Assembly (NCBI RefSeq): GCF_003660455.1
Contig: NZ_QZVR01000016.1
Coordinates: 1 to 64,000, forward strand
From: Nocardioides ferulae
GTDB lineage: Bacteria > Actinomycetota > Actinomycetes > Propionibacteriales > Nocardioidaceae
Length of the DNA stretch: 64,000 nucleotides
Direction of reading: 5' to 3'
This document shows positions 34,998 through 44,583 of this stretch, piece by piece; the stretch's first letter is position 1, and the number at the start of each line of letters is the position of its first letter. The position numbers were made by a program, and so were the translations under genes. Below the pieces are notes generated by a model, which ran no database searches, was not told where the DNA came from, and saw only the letters and a list, made by a program, of their open reading frames with translations.

Positions 34998-35519
34998 TCA
35001 GCCCAACGGGGCGTGGGCCAGGCAGGCCCAGGTGCCGGGAGCCTGGCTGCCGGCCCACACCTGCACCGCGTCGACCCGGCCGCGCACCGGCAGGCCCGCC
35101 CGCACGGCGGCCTCGGCCCGGAGCAGCTCGGCGAGCTCGGCGTCGTGGCCGACGGTCAGGTGCGGAACGACCTCCTCGAACGCGCCGCCGTAGGGCGGGT
35201 GCTCGGGGAAGGCGTCGCTGAGCACCGCCGTGAGCTCCTCGAACGGAGCCGACGGCTCCGGGGCCAGCCACAGCACGCTGTCGCCGAACCACTCCGAGCG
35301 CTCGAAGGCGACGTCGAAGCGCGGCACGGCCTCGACCGCGCGGGCGACCCGGGTGAGCACGTCCTGGTCGATGGCCGCCGGCGGCACGAACGGATACAGC
35401 ACGGTGACGTGCGCCGGCACCCCCCACGAGGACGCCCGGTCGTGACGGGCCCGGTGTGCGGCGACCGTGCGCTCCGCCCCGGGGATCGGGACGATGACCG
35501 CACTCAGGGTCGACTGCAC
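34998..35519 (-). CDS. 2'-5' RNA ligase/phosphodiesterase-family protein (2H)
   Basis: 173 residues with the two HxT motifs of the 2H phosphoesterase fold: HVTVLYPFVPP near residue 37 and HLTVGHD near residue 130. Members hydrolyse or join 2',5' or cyclic phosphate bonds in RNA; the cellular substrate is unknown. The start is the GTG at 35519; the ribosome site is weak. Confidence 0.8.
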   Translation of the reverse strand: MQSTLSAVIVPIPGAERTVAAHRARHDRASSWGVPAHVTVLYPFVPPAAIDQDVLTRVARAVEAVPRFDVAFERSEWFGDSVLWLAPEPSAPFEELTAVLSDAFPEHPPYGGAFEEVVPHLTVGHDAELAELLRAEAAVRAGLPVRGRVDAVQVWAGSQAPGTWACLAHAPLG

Positions 35520-35587
35520 GTGGATAACGATATCGACACGGCGCTCGGCACGCGGGCGAACGGGCGCGCGGTGACCCAGCAGACTGC

Positions 35588-36001
35588 TCAGCCGGCGGCC
35601 GCCTCCGCCGGATAGCCCGCCAGCATCAGCCCGGCCACGGCCCCCAGTGCCTCCGCCCAGGCCATGCTCATCTGCGGTGTCCAGGCGTCCCCGCCCAGCT
35701 CGGCCATGGCGGCGAGCATGCACTCGGCCACCGCGTCGTACATCGGTGCGGTGACGCCGTACGCCGCGTGCTTGGCGCCGAGCCGGCCGAGCGTGTCGGA
35801 GAGCCAGTCGGCGTCCTCCAGGTGCTCGAGCACCGCGACGATCGCGCTGCGCAGCATGGCGGCCTGCGGCCCGGTGTCGGCGCCGAACATCGGCCGCACC
35901 TGGGGATACCGCTCGAAGAGGATCGCGTAGAAGCGCGGCGTCAGCGAGGCGTCGGCGCCGTCGACGAGGGTGAGGCTGGTCTCGAGAAGGTGCTTGTCCA
36001 T
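35588..36001 (-). CDS. Single-domain globin
   Basis: 137 residues, the size of a bacterial hemoglobin. It has LTPRFYAILFERYPQVRPMF and the proximal His in RLGAKHAAYGV. Such globins bind O2 and NO; near nitrate/nitrite assimilation genes a role in NO handling is plausible. ATG at 36001 (MDKHLLET). Confidence 0.82.
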   Translation of the reverse strand: MDKHLLETSLTLVDGADASLTPRFYAILFERYPQVRPMFGADTGPQAAMLRSAIVAVLEHLEDADWLSDTLGRLGAKHAAYGVTAPMYDAVAECMLAAMAELGGDAWTPQMSMAWAEALGAVAGLMLAGYPAEAAAG

Positions 36002-36113
36002 GCCTCGACCCTCGGTCGCGCCGGTGACGCCGGAAGCACCCTCGTGTCCCGGGTCGGTGAACTTGTGCTCACACGGGTCGGCGCGATGGCGTGAGCGCGC
36101 GTTCACACCCTCG

Positions 36114-36782
36114 TCACGCGAGGAGCGAGCGGGCCCTGCGCACCACCAGGTCGACCACCAGCGGGTGCGGCCCCAGCACCTCGGCGACCATGGCGGCGCC
36201 CGCGGCCAGCGCGCCGTCGCGGCAGCGCTCGGCGAAGAACCCGTCCGCCAGCAGGTACGGCGACACCGCGTCGCCGGCGCGCACGACCTGCGCGGGGCGC
36301 TCCCCCAGGCCGCTCAGCGTGGCCAGCCGGACCTCGCCGCCCCAGGCCTCGGCGAGCATCGAGGCGGCCGCCCGCAGGTCGTCGGTGGCCAGCGGGTCGC
36401 TGGAGCCGGCCGCGACCAGCACCAGCGGCTGCCCCGGACGCGCGCCGGCCTGCACCAGCCGCGCGACCTGGGCCTGGGCCAACAGCGGGTCGGGCCCGAG
36501 CGAGGGGCCGAGCGTGACCGGACCGCCGGCCCCGGCGACGGCGGCCGGCAGGTCGGTGCGCAGGTGGAAGCCGGTCGAGAGCAGCAGCGGCACCGCCACG
36601 GTCGGGGCGGAGGACCCGGCGAGCACGTCGGCGAAGAGCGGCTCGCTCAACTCGACGTACGAGCAGACCGCCGCCATCCCGAGGCTCTCCCCGGCGGCGG
36701 CGGTCACCTGGCGGGCGACCTCGTTGCCGGCGGCCAGCCGGGTGCCGTGGGCGACGGTGACCAGCCGGGTCTCGGCGGTCAC
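36114..36782 (-). CDS. Sirohydrochlorin chelatase-like (CbiX/SirB family) protein
   Basis: 222 residues in two similar halves: LVTVAHGTRLAAGNEVARQV with the metal-binding His, and LVLVAAGSSDPLATDDLRAA. CbiX-type enzymes insert Fe2+ or Co2+ into sirohydrochlorin. It is the last gene of the nitrate operon, overlapping hemD by GTGA, so it very probably makes the siroheme of NirB. No CobA/SUMT methyltransferase is in the window. Confidence 0.8.
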   Translation of the reverse strand: MTAETRLVTVAHGTRLAAGNEVARQVTAAAGESLGMAAVCSYVELSEPLFADVLAGSSAPTVAVPLLLSTGFHLRTDLPAAVAGAGGPVTLGPSLGPDPLLAQAQVARLVQAGARPGQPLVLVAAGSSDPLATDDLRAAASMLAEAWGGEVRLATLSGLGERPAQVVRAGDAVSPYLLADGFFAERCRDGALAAGAAMVAEVLGPHPLVVDLVVRRARSLLA

Positions 36783-37960
36783 ACCGTCACCGCGAGCCGG
36801 TAGCCGCGCTTGACCACCGTCTGCACCACGCGGGTGCCGAGCGCGGCGCGCAGCCGGGCCACGGCCATCTCGACGGCGTGCTCGGAGCCGGCGGTGCCAC
36901 TGGGCAGCGCCGCGAGCAGCTCGCGCCGCGAGACGACGGTGCCGGGGTTGACCAGCAGCGCCTGGAGGACCGCGAGCGGAGCCGGCGACAACCTGACCTC
37001 GACGCCGTCGAGCAGCACGGTGCCGTCGGGCCCGTCGAGGCCGCCGTGCAGCAGCAGCACGTGGCCGGCGACCTCGACCTGGATGCCGCGGCCGCGCGAG
37101 GGCAGCTCGGTCTCGAGCAGCTTGACCATCGCCGCGAGCCGCGAGCGCTCGGGGAAGACGGTCGGCACCCCCCACAGCTCGAAGGCCGCGGAGGTCACCG
37201 GCCCGACACAGGCCGCGACCACGTCGGCCTGGAAGGCGGTGACCACCTCGTCGCGGCGGCCGACCACCCCGGCGGCCTCCATCAGCGCGGCGACCGCGGG
37301 CGCGGAGGTGAAGGTGACCGCGTCGAGGTGCCGGTCGGCGATCAGGTCGATCATCGCGAACATCGGCTCGGGGTCGTCGGCCGAGGCGACCCGATAGACG
37401 GTGACCGTGGTGACGTCGGCGCCCTGGCGACGGAGCGCGTGGGCCACCATCGACAGCGACTGGCCGTGCTCCTGGACGACGATCCGGCGACCCTGCAGGT
37501 CACGGCCGCGCAGGTGCTCGAGCACGTCCTCGAAGCACTCCGACTCCGGCGCCCACAGCTCGCGCAGGCCGCGGCGGCGCAGCGCGCCGACCGACTTCGG
37601 CCCGCGGGCCAGGATCTCGGCGGCGCGGATCGCGCCCAGCAGGTCCTCGAGCATCCCCCACGACTCGGCGGCGTCCAGCCAGGCCTTCATGCCGATGCCG
37701 GTGGTGGCGACGAACATGTCGACCGGACGGCTGAGCACCTCCTCGGTGGCGGCCCGCAGCGAGGCGTCGTCGACCTGGTTCGGGTCGACCGACAGCGCCG
37801 GAGCCCACTCGACGGCGGCGCCGCGCCGCTCCAGCAGCGCGATCTGCTCCTCGACCTTGCGGGCGGCCGTCACCCCGATCCGGTAGCCGGACAGCGGCCC
37901 CGGGGTCGGCGTGGCGGGGCCGCCGGGCGGGGTCGCGGGTGCCACCGGCGGGTGCGTCAC
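36779..37960 (-). CDS. Uroporphyrinogen-III synthase fused to OmpR-type winged helix
   Basis: 393 residues. The HemD domain (~25-270) has GYRIGVTAARKVEEQIALLERRG and the two-lobed fold, closing uroporphyrinogen III for siroheme. The C-terminal ~95 residues form an OmpR/PhoB winged helix (VLQALLVNPGTVVSRRELLAALPSG; HAVEMAVARLRAALG; VKRGYRLAVTV). Such fusions occur in actinobacterial nitrate clusters (nnaR type), where the protein is a DNA-binding activator of nitrate genes. GTG start adjoins the stop of nirD. Confidence 0.88.
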   Translation of the reverse strand: MTHPPVAPATPPGGPATPTPGPLSGYRIGVTAARKVEEQIALLERRGAAVEWAPALSVDPNQVDDASLRAATEEVLSRPVDMFVATTGIGMKAWLDAAESWGMLEDLLGAIRAAEILARGPKSVGALRRRGLRELWAPESECFEDVLEHLRGRDLQGRRIVVQEHGQSLSMVAHALRRQGADVTTVTVYRVASADDPEPMFAMIDLIADRHLDAVTFTSAPAVAALMEAAGVVGRRDEVVTAFQADVVAACVGPVTSAAFELWGVPTVFPERSRLAAMVKLLETELPSRGRGIQVEVAGHVLLLHGGLDGPDGTVLLDGVEVRLSPAPLAVLQALLVNPGTVVSRRELLAALPSGTAGSEHAVEMAVARLRAALGTRVVQTVVKRGYRLAVTV

Positions 37961-38422
37961 TCAGCCTCCCTCGTCCGCGGCCTCGGCCGAGGCTCCTTGT
38001 GCTGCTCCATCGGTGTGCTCGCGAAGCGGCCCCACGAGGACCGTTCCGTCGGCCACGCGCACGGCGTAGGCCGGGACCCGGACCGTCGCGTCGTCGAGGC
38101 ACTGCCCGGTGCGCAGGTCGAAGGCCTGCTTGTGCATCGGGGACGCCACGAACGGTCGCTCCTCGCCGGCCCCGTTGCCGGCCCCGCCCTTGGTGCCCAC
38201 GATGCCACGGGACAGCACCGACGCCCGGGCATACGGATCGTAGTTGCTCAGCGCGAACACGCGGTCGTCGTGGGTGCGGAACACCGCCACCGCCTCTCCC
38301 CGGACCAGCACCGCCGCCCCGCCCTCGACCTCGAGGTCGTGGAGCCGGCACACCGGCTCCCAGGTGCGGGCGTCCTCCGGCGCGCCGAGCAGGTCCACCG
38401 CGGTCGCCTCGCCCGCGCTCAT
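37961..38422 (-). CDS. nirD: Nitrite reductase small subunit (NirD, Rieske-like)
   Basis: 153 residues with a Rieske-like beta fold (EPVCRLHDLEVEGGAAVLVRGEAVAVFRTHD; FVASPMHKQAFDLRTGQC) that lacks the metal-binding Cys/His pairs of true Rieske proteins, as in assimilatory NirD. It is co-translated with nirB by ATGA. Confidence 0.92.
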   Translation of the reverse strand: MSAGEATAVDLLGAPEDARTWEPVCRLHDLEVEGGAAVLVRGEAVAVFRTHDDRVFALSNYDPYARASVLSRGIVGTKGGAGNGAGEERPFVASPMHKQAFDLRTGQCLDDATVRVPAYAVRVADGTVLVGPLREHTDGAAQGASAEAADEGG

Positions 38423-40998
38423 CGGGCCACCCCCGAGCCGACGGGGGCACCCACACCGATGGTGGTGCCGAGCACCACCGGACCGTCGGGCTCCGCGGGT
38501 CGCACCTGGTCGCGCTCGGTGGTGAAGCTGATGTGCGGGTCGGGCACGTCGGGGGCGTTGAGGAACGAGACGAACCGGGCCAGCTTGTCGGGGTCGTCGA
38601 GGGTGGCCTTCCACTCGTCGAAGTAGGTGTCGACGTGGCGGGCCATCGCCTCCTCCAGCTCCGTCCCGAGCCCCAGCGCGTCGTCGACGACGACCTCGCG
38701 CACCCGGTCCAGGCCGCCGTCGAGACTGTCCACCCAGGCGGCGGTGCGCTGCAGCCGGTCCGCGGTGCGGATGTAGTACATGAGGAACCGGTCCAGATAG
38801 CGCACCAGGGTCTCGGTGTCGAGGTCGCCGGCCAGCAGCCGGGCGTGCGCAGGGTTCGCGCCGCCGTTGCCGGCGACGTAGAGGTTCCAGCCCTTCTCGG
38901 TGGCGATCACCCCGAAGTCCTTCGCGCGGGCCTCGGCGCACTCGCGGGCACAGCCGGAGACGCCGCCCTTGAGCTTGTGCGGCGACCGCAGCCCCCGGTA
39001 GCGCAGCTCGAGGTCGATCGCCAGCTGCACGGAGTCCTGCACGCCGTAGCGGCACCAGGTGGAGCCGACGCAGGACTTCACGGTACGCAGCGACTTGCCG
39101 TAGGCGTGCCCGGACTCGAAGCCGGCGTCGACCAGCCGCCGCCAGATCGCCGGCAGCTGCTCGACCCGGGCACCGAACAGGTCGATCCGCTGACCGCCGG
39201 TGATCTTGGTGTAGAGGTCGAAGTCGCGGGCCACCTCGCCGATCACGATCAGCTTCTCCGGGGTGATCTCGCCGCCGGGGATCCGCGGGACGACCGAGTA
39301 GGTGCCGTTCTTCTGGATGTTGGCCAGGAACGCGTCGTTGGTGTCCTGCAGCGTGCGGGTGTCCTTGTCGAGCACGTGCCCGTTCAGCTGGCTGGCCAGG
39401 ATCGAGGCGACCGCCGGCTTGCAGATGTCGCAGCCGCGGCCGCGGCCGTGTCCGGCGACGATGTCGTCGAAGCGGGTGTAGCCGTGCACGGCGACGACCT
39501 CGAACAGCTCCTGCCGGGTCAGCGGGAAGTGCTCGCACAGGCTCTTGTCGACGACCTTGCCGACCGCGGCGAAGTGGTCCTCGACCAGCTTCTTCACCAC
39601 GGGCTTGCACGACCCGCAGGTGCTGCCGGCGCGGGAGCACTTCGTGACGCAGGCCGCGTCGGCGCAGGGCTCGTCGTCACGGGCGACCCGGTCGAGGATG
39701 TCGCCCTTGGTGACGTTGTTGCAGGAGCAGACCACCGCCTCGTCGGGCATCGCGTCGGTCGCCGAGCCTGCCGAGGCCCGGGCGGCGGGCAGGATCAGCC
39801 CCTCGGGGTTCTCCGGCAGCTCGATGCCGCTGCTCACCATCGGCCGGAGCAGGCCGTACGCCGAGGCGTCGCCGACCAGCACGCCGCCGAGCAGGCGCTT
39901 GCCGTCGTCGCTGACCACGAGCTTCTTGTAGACCCCGGCGACGGCGTCGGCGAAGACCAGCTCGAGGGCGCCCTCGGTGGCGGCGAACGCGTCACCGAAG
40001 CTGGCGACGTCGACGCCGAGCAGCTTCAGCTTCGTCGACATGTCGGCGCCGGTGAAGGCGCCGGGGCCGCCGAGCAGGGCGTCGACGACGACCTCGGCCA
40101 TCGTGTAGCCGGGGGCGACCAGGCCGTACATCCGCCCGGCCGGCGCGGCGCACTCGCCGATCGCCCACACGTGCCGGTCGCTGGAGCGGCACTGCTCGTC
40201 GACCAGGACGCCGCCGCGCTCGGCGACCTCGAGCCCGGCGGTGCGGGCCAGCTGGTCGCGCGGGCGGATGCCGGCCGAGAACACGACGACCTCGGCCTCG
40301 ACCGGGTCCGCGTCCTTCAGTTCCAGCCCCGCCGCGCGGCCGTCGCGCTCGACGACGGCGCTGGTCATCGCCCCCGTGTGCACGGTGAGTCCCAGGCTCT
40401 CGATGTGCCGGCGCAGCGTGGCACCGCCGGCGTCGTCGACCTGCACCGCCATCAGCCGGGGCGCCATCTCGACCACGTGGGTCTCGAGGCCGAGCTGGGC
40501 CAACGCGTTGGCCGCCTCGAGCCCGAGCAGGCCCCCGCCGACGACCGCCCCGACCCTGGCCGAACCGGCGGCCTCGCGGATCGCCTCGAGGTCCTCGATC
40601 GTGCGGTAGACGAAGCAGCCCGGCAGGTCGTGGCCCGGCACCGGCGGCACGAACGGCGCCGCCCCGGTGGCCAGCACCAGCTCGTCGTAGGCGAGCTCGG
40701 AGCCGTCGGAGAGCGAGACCGTGCGGGCGTCGCGGTCCAGCCCGACGGCCTCGACACCGGTCACCAGCCGCACCCGCGGGTCGTCGTACTCGCCCTCGGG
40801 CAGCAGGGAGAGCGCGTCGGCGCCGACCTCGAAGAACGAGGTGAGCGCGACCCGGTCGTAGGCCGGTCGCGGCTCGGCACCGACCACCACCACGTCGTAG
40901 GTCTCGGTCAGGCCGCGTTCGATCGCGGCCTGGGTGAACCGGTGGCCGACCATGCCGTGGCCGACGACGACGAGCGTCTTGCGCAGATGTGCCATCAC
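38419..40998 (-). CDS. nirB: NADH-dependent assimilatory nitrite reductase large subunit
   Basis: 859 residues. An N-terminal FAD/NAD oxidoreductase (VVVGHGMVGHRFTQ), a BFD-like [2Fe-2S] domain (CSCNNVTKGDI...CGSCKPVVKK), and the C-terminal siroheme/[4Fe-4S] sulfite/nitrite reductase domain with its Cys pairs (CVGSTWCRYG, and CARECAEA). It reduces nitrite to ammonium with six electrons. The GTG at 40998 overlaps the upstream stop; the next codon is ATG, an equal start. Confidence 0.95.
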   Translation of the reverse strand: MMAHLRKTLVVVGHGMVGHRFTQAAIERGLTETYDVVVVGAEPRPAYDRVALTSFFEVGADALSLLPEGEYDDPRVRLVTGVEAVGLDRDARTVSLSDGSELAYDELVLATGAAPFVPPVPGHDLPGCFVYRTIEDLEAIREAAGSARVGAVVGGGLLGLEAANALAQLGLETHVVEMAPRLMAVQVDDAGGATLRRHIESLGLTVHTGAMTSAVVERDGRAAGLELKDADPVEAEVVVFSAGIRPRDQLARTAGLEVAERGGVLVDEQCRSSDRHVWAIGECAAPAGRMYGLVAPGYTMAEVVVDALLGGPGAFTGADMSTKLKLLGVDVASFGDAFAATEGALELVFADAVAGVYKKLVVSDDGKRLLGGVLVGDASAYGLLRPMVSSGIELPENPEGLILPAARASAGSATDAMPDEAVVCSCNNVTKGDILDRVARDDEPCADAACVTKCSRAGSTCGSCKPVVKKLVEDHFAAVGKVVDKSLCEHFPLTRQELFEVVAVHGYTRFDDIVAGHGRGRGCDICKPAVASILASQLNGHVLDKDTRTLQDTNDAFLANIQKNGTYSVVPRIPGGEITPEKLIVIGEVARDFDLYTKITGGQRIDLFGARVEQLPAIWRRLVDAGFESGHAYGKSLRTVKSCVGSTWCRYGVQDSVQLAIDLELRYRGLRSPHKLKGGVSGCARECAEARAKDFGVIATEKGWNLYVAGNGGANPAHARLLAGDLDTETLVRYLDRFLMYYIRTADRLQRTAAWVDSLDGGLDRVREVVVDDALGLGTELEEAMARHVDTYFDEWKATLDDPDKLARFVSFLNAPDVPDPHISFTTERDQVRPAEPDGPVVLGTTIGVGAPVGSGVAR

Positions 40999-42461
40999 GA
41001 GGGTGAACCTTTCGCAGGGACGAGCGAGGGGCGGGTGGCGAGCAGTTGGCGGACCGAGGCGGCGCAGCCGCCGCAGCCGGTGGTGGCCCGGGTGCGGTCG
41101 CGCACCTCCTCGAGGGAGGAGCAGGCGCGGATGGCGCCCGCAGCGACCCCGGCGCAGGCGCAGACCTCCGCGTCGTCGGGGAGGGCCGCGGGCCGGGTGG
41201 GCCGGTCGGCCATCAGCAGCGCACCGGGCTCTCCCGGCCCGAGCACGCTGCCGCGGTCGTAGTACTGGGTGATCAGGCCGATCCGGGAGAGGTCGCCGAC
41301 GAGGGTGGCCGCGACGATGCGGCCCTCGTGCACCACGAGCTGGCGGTGCGAGCCGGCGAGCGGGTTGGTGACCTCGACGACCTGGCCCTCGGCGTGCTCG
41401 GGGTCGCCGAGGACGGCGACGTCGAGGTCGCTGGCGCGCAGCCGGGCCACCGACCTGGTGCCGGTGTAGCCGGCCTCGCCTCCGGTGAGGTGGACGGCGA
41501 GCTCGCCGGCCTGCTCCCAGGCCGGTGGCACGAACCCGCTGGTGCGGCCCTGTGCCAGACCCGGGGGCTCCGCGCAGTCGCCGATCGCGTGCACCCGCTC
41601 GTCGTCGACCGAGCGCAGCCGGTCGTCGACGACGACGCCGCGGCGCACGGTGAGGCCGGCGCGGCGGGCCAGCGCGGTGGAGGGCCGACCGCCGGCGGTG
41701 AGCACGACCAGGTCGGTGTCGAGGACGTAACCGTTGTCGAGCCGCAGCGCACCGCGCCCCCCTTCCGGCCCGTCGGTCTCACCGAGCCGGACCGCGCGGG
41801 CGCCGGTGTAGACGGTGGTGCCGAGCCGGCGCAGCTCGCGCGCGATGACCCCGCCGGCCTGCGGGCCGACCTGGCTGCGCAGCAGGTGCTCGCCGCCCTC
41901 GACCAGCTCGGTCCGCACCCCGCGGACGCCGAGGGCGCGGGCCACCTGGAGCCCCAGCAGGCCGCCGCCGACCACGACCGCGCGCCGCTCGGTGGTGACG
42001 CCGAGCGCGTCCCACCGGTCGAGCACCGCGCAGAGGCGCCGGCAGTCGTCGAGGCTGCGGAACGCGTGCACCCGCTCGTGCAGCCGGCCGTCCATGCGCA
42101 CCAGCCCCCGGATCGGAGGCAGCGTGGGGATGCTGCCGGTGGCCAGCACCACCCGGTCGTAGGGCACCCGGTCGCCGTCGGCGAGCAGCACCTCGCGGGC
42201 CGCCCGGTCCACGTCGAGCACGCGGACGCCGAGCCGCAGGTCGACGCCGTGGGCGGCGTACCACTCGGCGTCGCGCAGGGTCAGCGTCTCGGCCCGGTGG
42301 GTGCCCTCGAGCACCGCGGACAGCAGGATCCGGTTGTAGGGCAGGTGGTCCTCGTCGCCGAGCACCGTGATCGAGCGGGCCCCGGCCGAGACCAGCTGCT
42401 CGGCCAGCCGCACCGCCGCCATCCCGGCCCCGATCACGACGACGCGCCCCGGCGACCTCAT
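40995..42461 (-). CDS. FAD-dependent oxidoreductase with BFD [2Fe-2S] domain, nitrate reductase electron-transfer subunit
   Basis: 488 residues. FAD fold (VVVIGAGMAAVRLAEQL), NAD-binding site (VVVGGGLLGLQVARALG) and a C-terminal [2Fe-2S] domain (CACAGV...CGGC). It corresponds to the N-terminal half of NirB and to NasB, which passes NADH electrons to the Mo subunit. It overlaps nasC by ATGA and nirB by 4 nt, so it probably feeds the nitrate reductase or its ferredoxin. Confidence 0.88.
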   Translation of the reverse strand: MRSPGRVVVIGAGMAAVRLAEQLVSAGARSITVLGDEDHLPYNRILLSAVLEGTHRAETLTLRDAEWYAAHGVDLRLGVRVLDVDRAAREVLLADGDRVPYDRVVLATGSIPTLPPIRGLVRMDGRLHERVHAFRSLDDCRRLCAVLDRWDALGVTTERRAVVVGGGLLGLQVARALGVRGVRTELVEGGEHLLRSQVGPQAGGVIARELRRLGTTVYTGARAVRLGETDGPEGGRGALRLDNGYVLDTDLVVLTAGGRPSTALARRAGLTVRRGVVVDDRLRSVDDERVHAIGDCAEPPGLAQGRTSGFVPPAWEQAGELAVHLTGGEAGYTGTRSVARLRASDLDVAVLGDPEHAEGQVVEVTNPLAGSHRQLVVHEGRIVAATLVGDLSRIGLITQYYDRGSVLGPGEPGALLMADRPTRPAALPDDAEVCACAGVAAGAIRACSSLEEVRDRTRATTGCGGCAASVRQLLATRPSLVPAKGSPS

Positions 42462-44575
42462 CGGGCCGCCCCCACGGTCTCGGGGCTCCGGCGCCGGCCC
42501 GCCGCCAGCGGCGCGACGGAGGCCGCACAGACCTTGAACTCGGGCATCCGGCTGGCCGGGTCGAGCGCGTCGTTGGTGAGCCGGTTGGCCCCGACCCAGT
42601 GGAACGGGACGAACACGGTGTCGGGCCGGATCCAGTCGACCACCCGGGCGGGCGCGGTCAGCGTGCCGCGGCGGGTGGTCACCGTGAGCGGCTCGCCGTC
42701 GTAGGCGCCGACGCGGGTCGCGAGCATCGGGTGCAGCTCGACGAACACCCCCTCGTCGGGCAGGTCGCGGACGCGCCGCGTCTGGGCACCGGACTGGTAC
42801 TGCGCGAGCACCCGGCCGGTGGTCAGGTGCACCGGGAACTCCGGGCAGGGCTGCTCGGCGGCGCCCCGGTGCTCGACGACGTGGCAGCGGGCGCGGCCGT
42901 CGGGCGTGGGGAAGGTGTCGGCGAACAGCCGCGGCGTGCCGGGGTGGCTGCGCCCGTCCAGCGGGGCCGGGCACGGCCAGAACACCCCGTGCTCGGCGCG
43001 GATGCGCTCGTAGTCGATGCCCGCGTAGTCCGCCGGCCCACCCGCCGACGCCCGGCCCAGCTCGGCGAAGACCTCGGCCGGGTCGGCGCTGAACGGCACC
43101 GGCGAGCCCACCCGCGCCGCCAGGTCGGCGATCACCTCCAGCTCGTCGCGCACGCCCTCGGGCGGGGCGACCGCCCGCTCGCGCAGGATCACCCGGCCCT
43201 CGAGGTTGGTCATCGTGCCGGTCTCCTCGGCCCACTGGGTCACCGGCAGCACGACGTCGGCCAGGGCGGCGGTCTCCGACATCACCAGGTCCGCCACGAC
43301 CAGCAGGTCCAGGGCCGCCAGCCGGTCGGCGACGTGGGTGGCGTTGGGCGCGGAGACCGCGATGTTGCTGGCGAAGACCAGCAGCGCGCGGGGCCCGCCG
43401 TCGGTGCCCAGCGCGTCGAGCATCTCGTACGCCGAGCGGCCGGGGCCGGGCAGCGACGCGGCGGGAACCCCCCACACGGCGGCCACGTGGTCGCGGGCCG
43501 CGGGGTCGTCGATCATCCGGTAGCCGGGCAGCTGGTCGGCCTTCTGGCCGTGCTCGCGGCCGCCCTGGCCGTTGCCCTGCCCGGTGAGGCAGCCGTAGCC
43601 GGCGAACGGCCGGCCGGGCAGCCCGAGCGCCAGCGCGAGGTTGATCCAGGCCAGCACCGTGTCGCTGCCCTGGCTGTGCTGCTCGGCGCCGCGAGCGGTC
43701 AGCACCATCGCCCGCGGCCGCCGGCCATCGGACCCCGCGAGCAGCCGGGCCAGCGCCCGCAGCTCGTCGGTGGCGACGCCGGTGACCCGCTCGACCCGCT
43801 CGGGCCACCAGGCGGCGACCGAGCGGCGTACCTGCTCGAAGCCGTTGGTGCGGGCGGCGACGTACTCCTCGTCGACCGCGCCGATCGCGTCGACCAGGTG
43901 CAGCAGTCCGAGCGCGAGGGCCAGGTCGGTGCCGGGCACCGGCTGCAGGAACAGGTCGGCGCGCTCGGCGGTGGGGGTGCGCCGGGGATCGACGACCACG
44001 ACCGTGCCGCCGCGCTCGCGCAGCCGGTCGAGGTGCCGGGCGGCGGGCGGCATGGTCTCGGCGAGGTTGGAGCCGACCAGCACGACCACGTCGGTCTGCT
44101 CGATGTCGGCCAGCGGGAACGGCAGCCCCCGGTCCACGCCGAACGCCCGGTTGCCGGCCGACGCGGCCGACGACATGCACCACCGGCCGTTGTAGTCGAT
44201 CTGGCTGGTGCCGAGCGCGACCCGGGCGAGCTTGCCGAGCGAGTAGGCCTTCTCGTTGGTGAGCCCGCCGCCGCCGAAGACCCCGACCGCGTCCGGTCCG
44301 TGCTGCTCCCGCAGCGCGATGAGCCGCTGCGCGACCAGGTCGAGTGCCTCGTCCCAGCCGGCCGCGCGCAGCTCGCCGGTGGCGCGGTCGCGCACCAGCG
44401 GCGTGGTGAGCCGTTCGCGGTGCCCGCGGAGCCCGGTCGCGGTCCAGCCCTTGCGGCACAGCGCGCCCTCGTTGACCGGGAACTCCGGCCACGGCTGCAC
44501 CTGGAGGGTGCGCCCGCTGCGGGCGAGCGTCATGCCACACTGCAGCGAGCAGTAGGGACAGTGGGTCTGGGTCAT
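42458..44575 (-). CDS. Assimilatory nitrate reductase catalytic subunit (molybdopterin)
   Basis: 705 residues. An N-terminal [4Fe-4S] motif (CPYCSLQCGMTL, then C in ALCRKGW) and the bis-MGD binding segments (GRWCMSSAASAGNRAFG, GSNLAETMPP, CLTGQGNGQGGREHGQKADQ), ending in the molydop_binding domain (GRVLAQYQSGAQTRR, GRSLA-type region). It reduces nitrate to nitrite in the cytoplasm. It is separated from the transporter gene by 8 nt and overlaps the FAD gene by ATGA. The Cys-ligated Mo (NarB/NasA type) fits the assimilatory class. Confidence 0.93.
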   Translation of the reverse strand: MTQTHCPYCSLQCGMTLARSGRTLQVQPWPEFPVNEGALCRKGWTATGLRGHRERLTTPLVRDRATGELRAAGWDEALDLVAQRLIALREQHGPDAVGVFGGGGLTNEKAYSLGKLARVALGTSQIDYNGRWCMSSAASAGNRAFGVDRGLPFPLADIEQTDVVVLVGSNLAETMPPAARHLDRLRERGGTVVVVDPRRTPTAERADLFLQPVPGTDLALALGLLHLVDAIGAVDEEYVAARTNGFEQVRRSVAAWWPERVERVTGVATDELRALARLLAGSDGRRPRAMVLTARGAEQHSQGSDTVLAWINLALALGLPGRPFAGYGCLTGQGNGQGGREHGQKADQLPGYRMIDDPAARDHVAAVWGVPAASLPGPGRSAYEMLDALGTDGGPRALLVFASNIAVSAPNATHVADRLAALDLLVVADLVMSETAALADVVLPVTQWAEETGTMTNLEGRVILRERAVAPPEGVRDELEVIADLAARVGSPVPFSADPAEVFAELGRASAGGPADYAGIDYERIRAEHGVFWPCPAPLDGRSHPGTPRLFADTFPTPDGRARCHVVEHRGAAEQPCPEFPVHLTTGRVLAQYQSGAQTRRVRDLPDEGVFVELHPMLATRVGAYDGEPLTVTTRRGTLTAPARVVDWIRPDTVFVPFHWVGANRLTNDALDPASRMPEFKVCAASVAPLAAGRRRSPETVGAAR

Positions 44576-44583
44576 CGGGGGGC

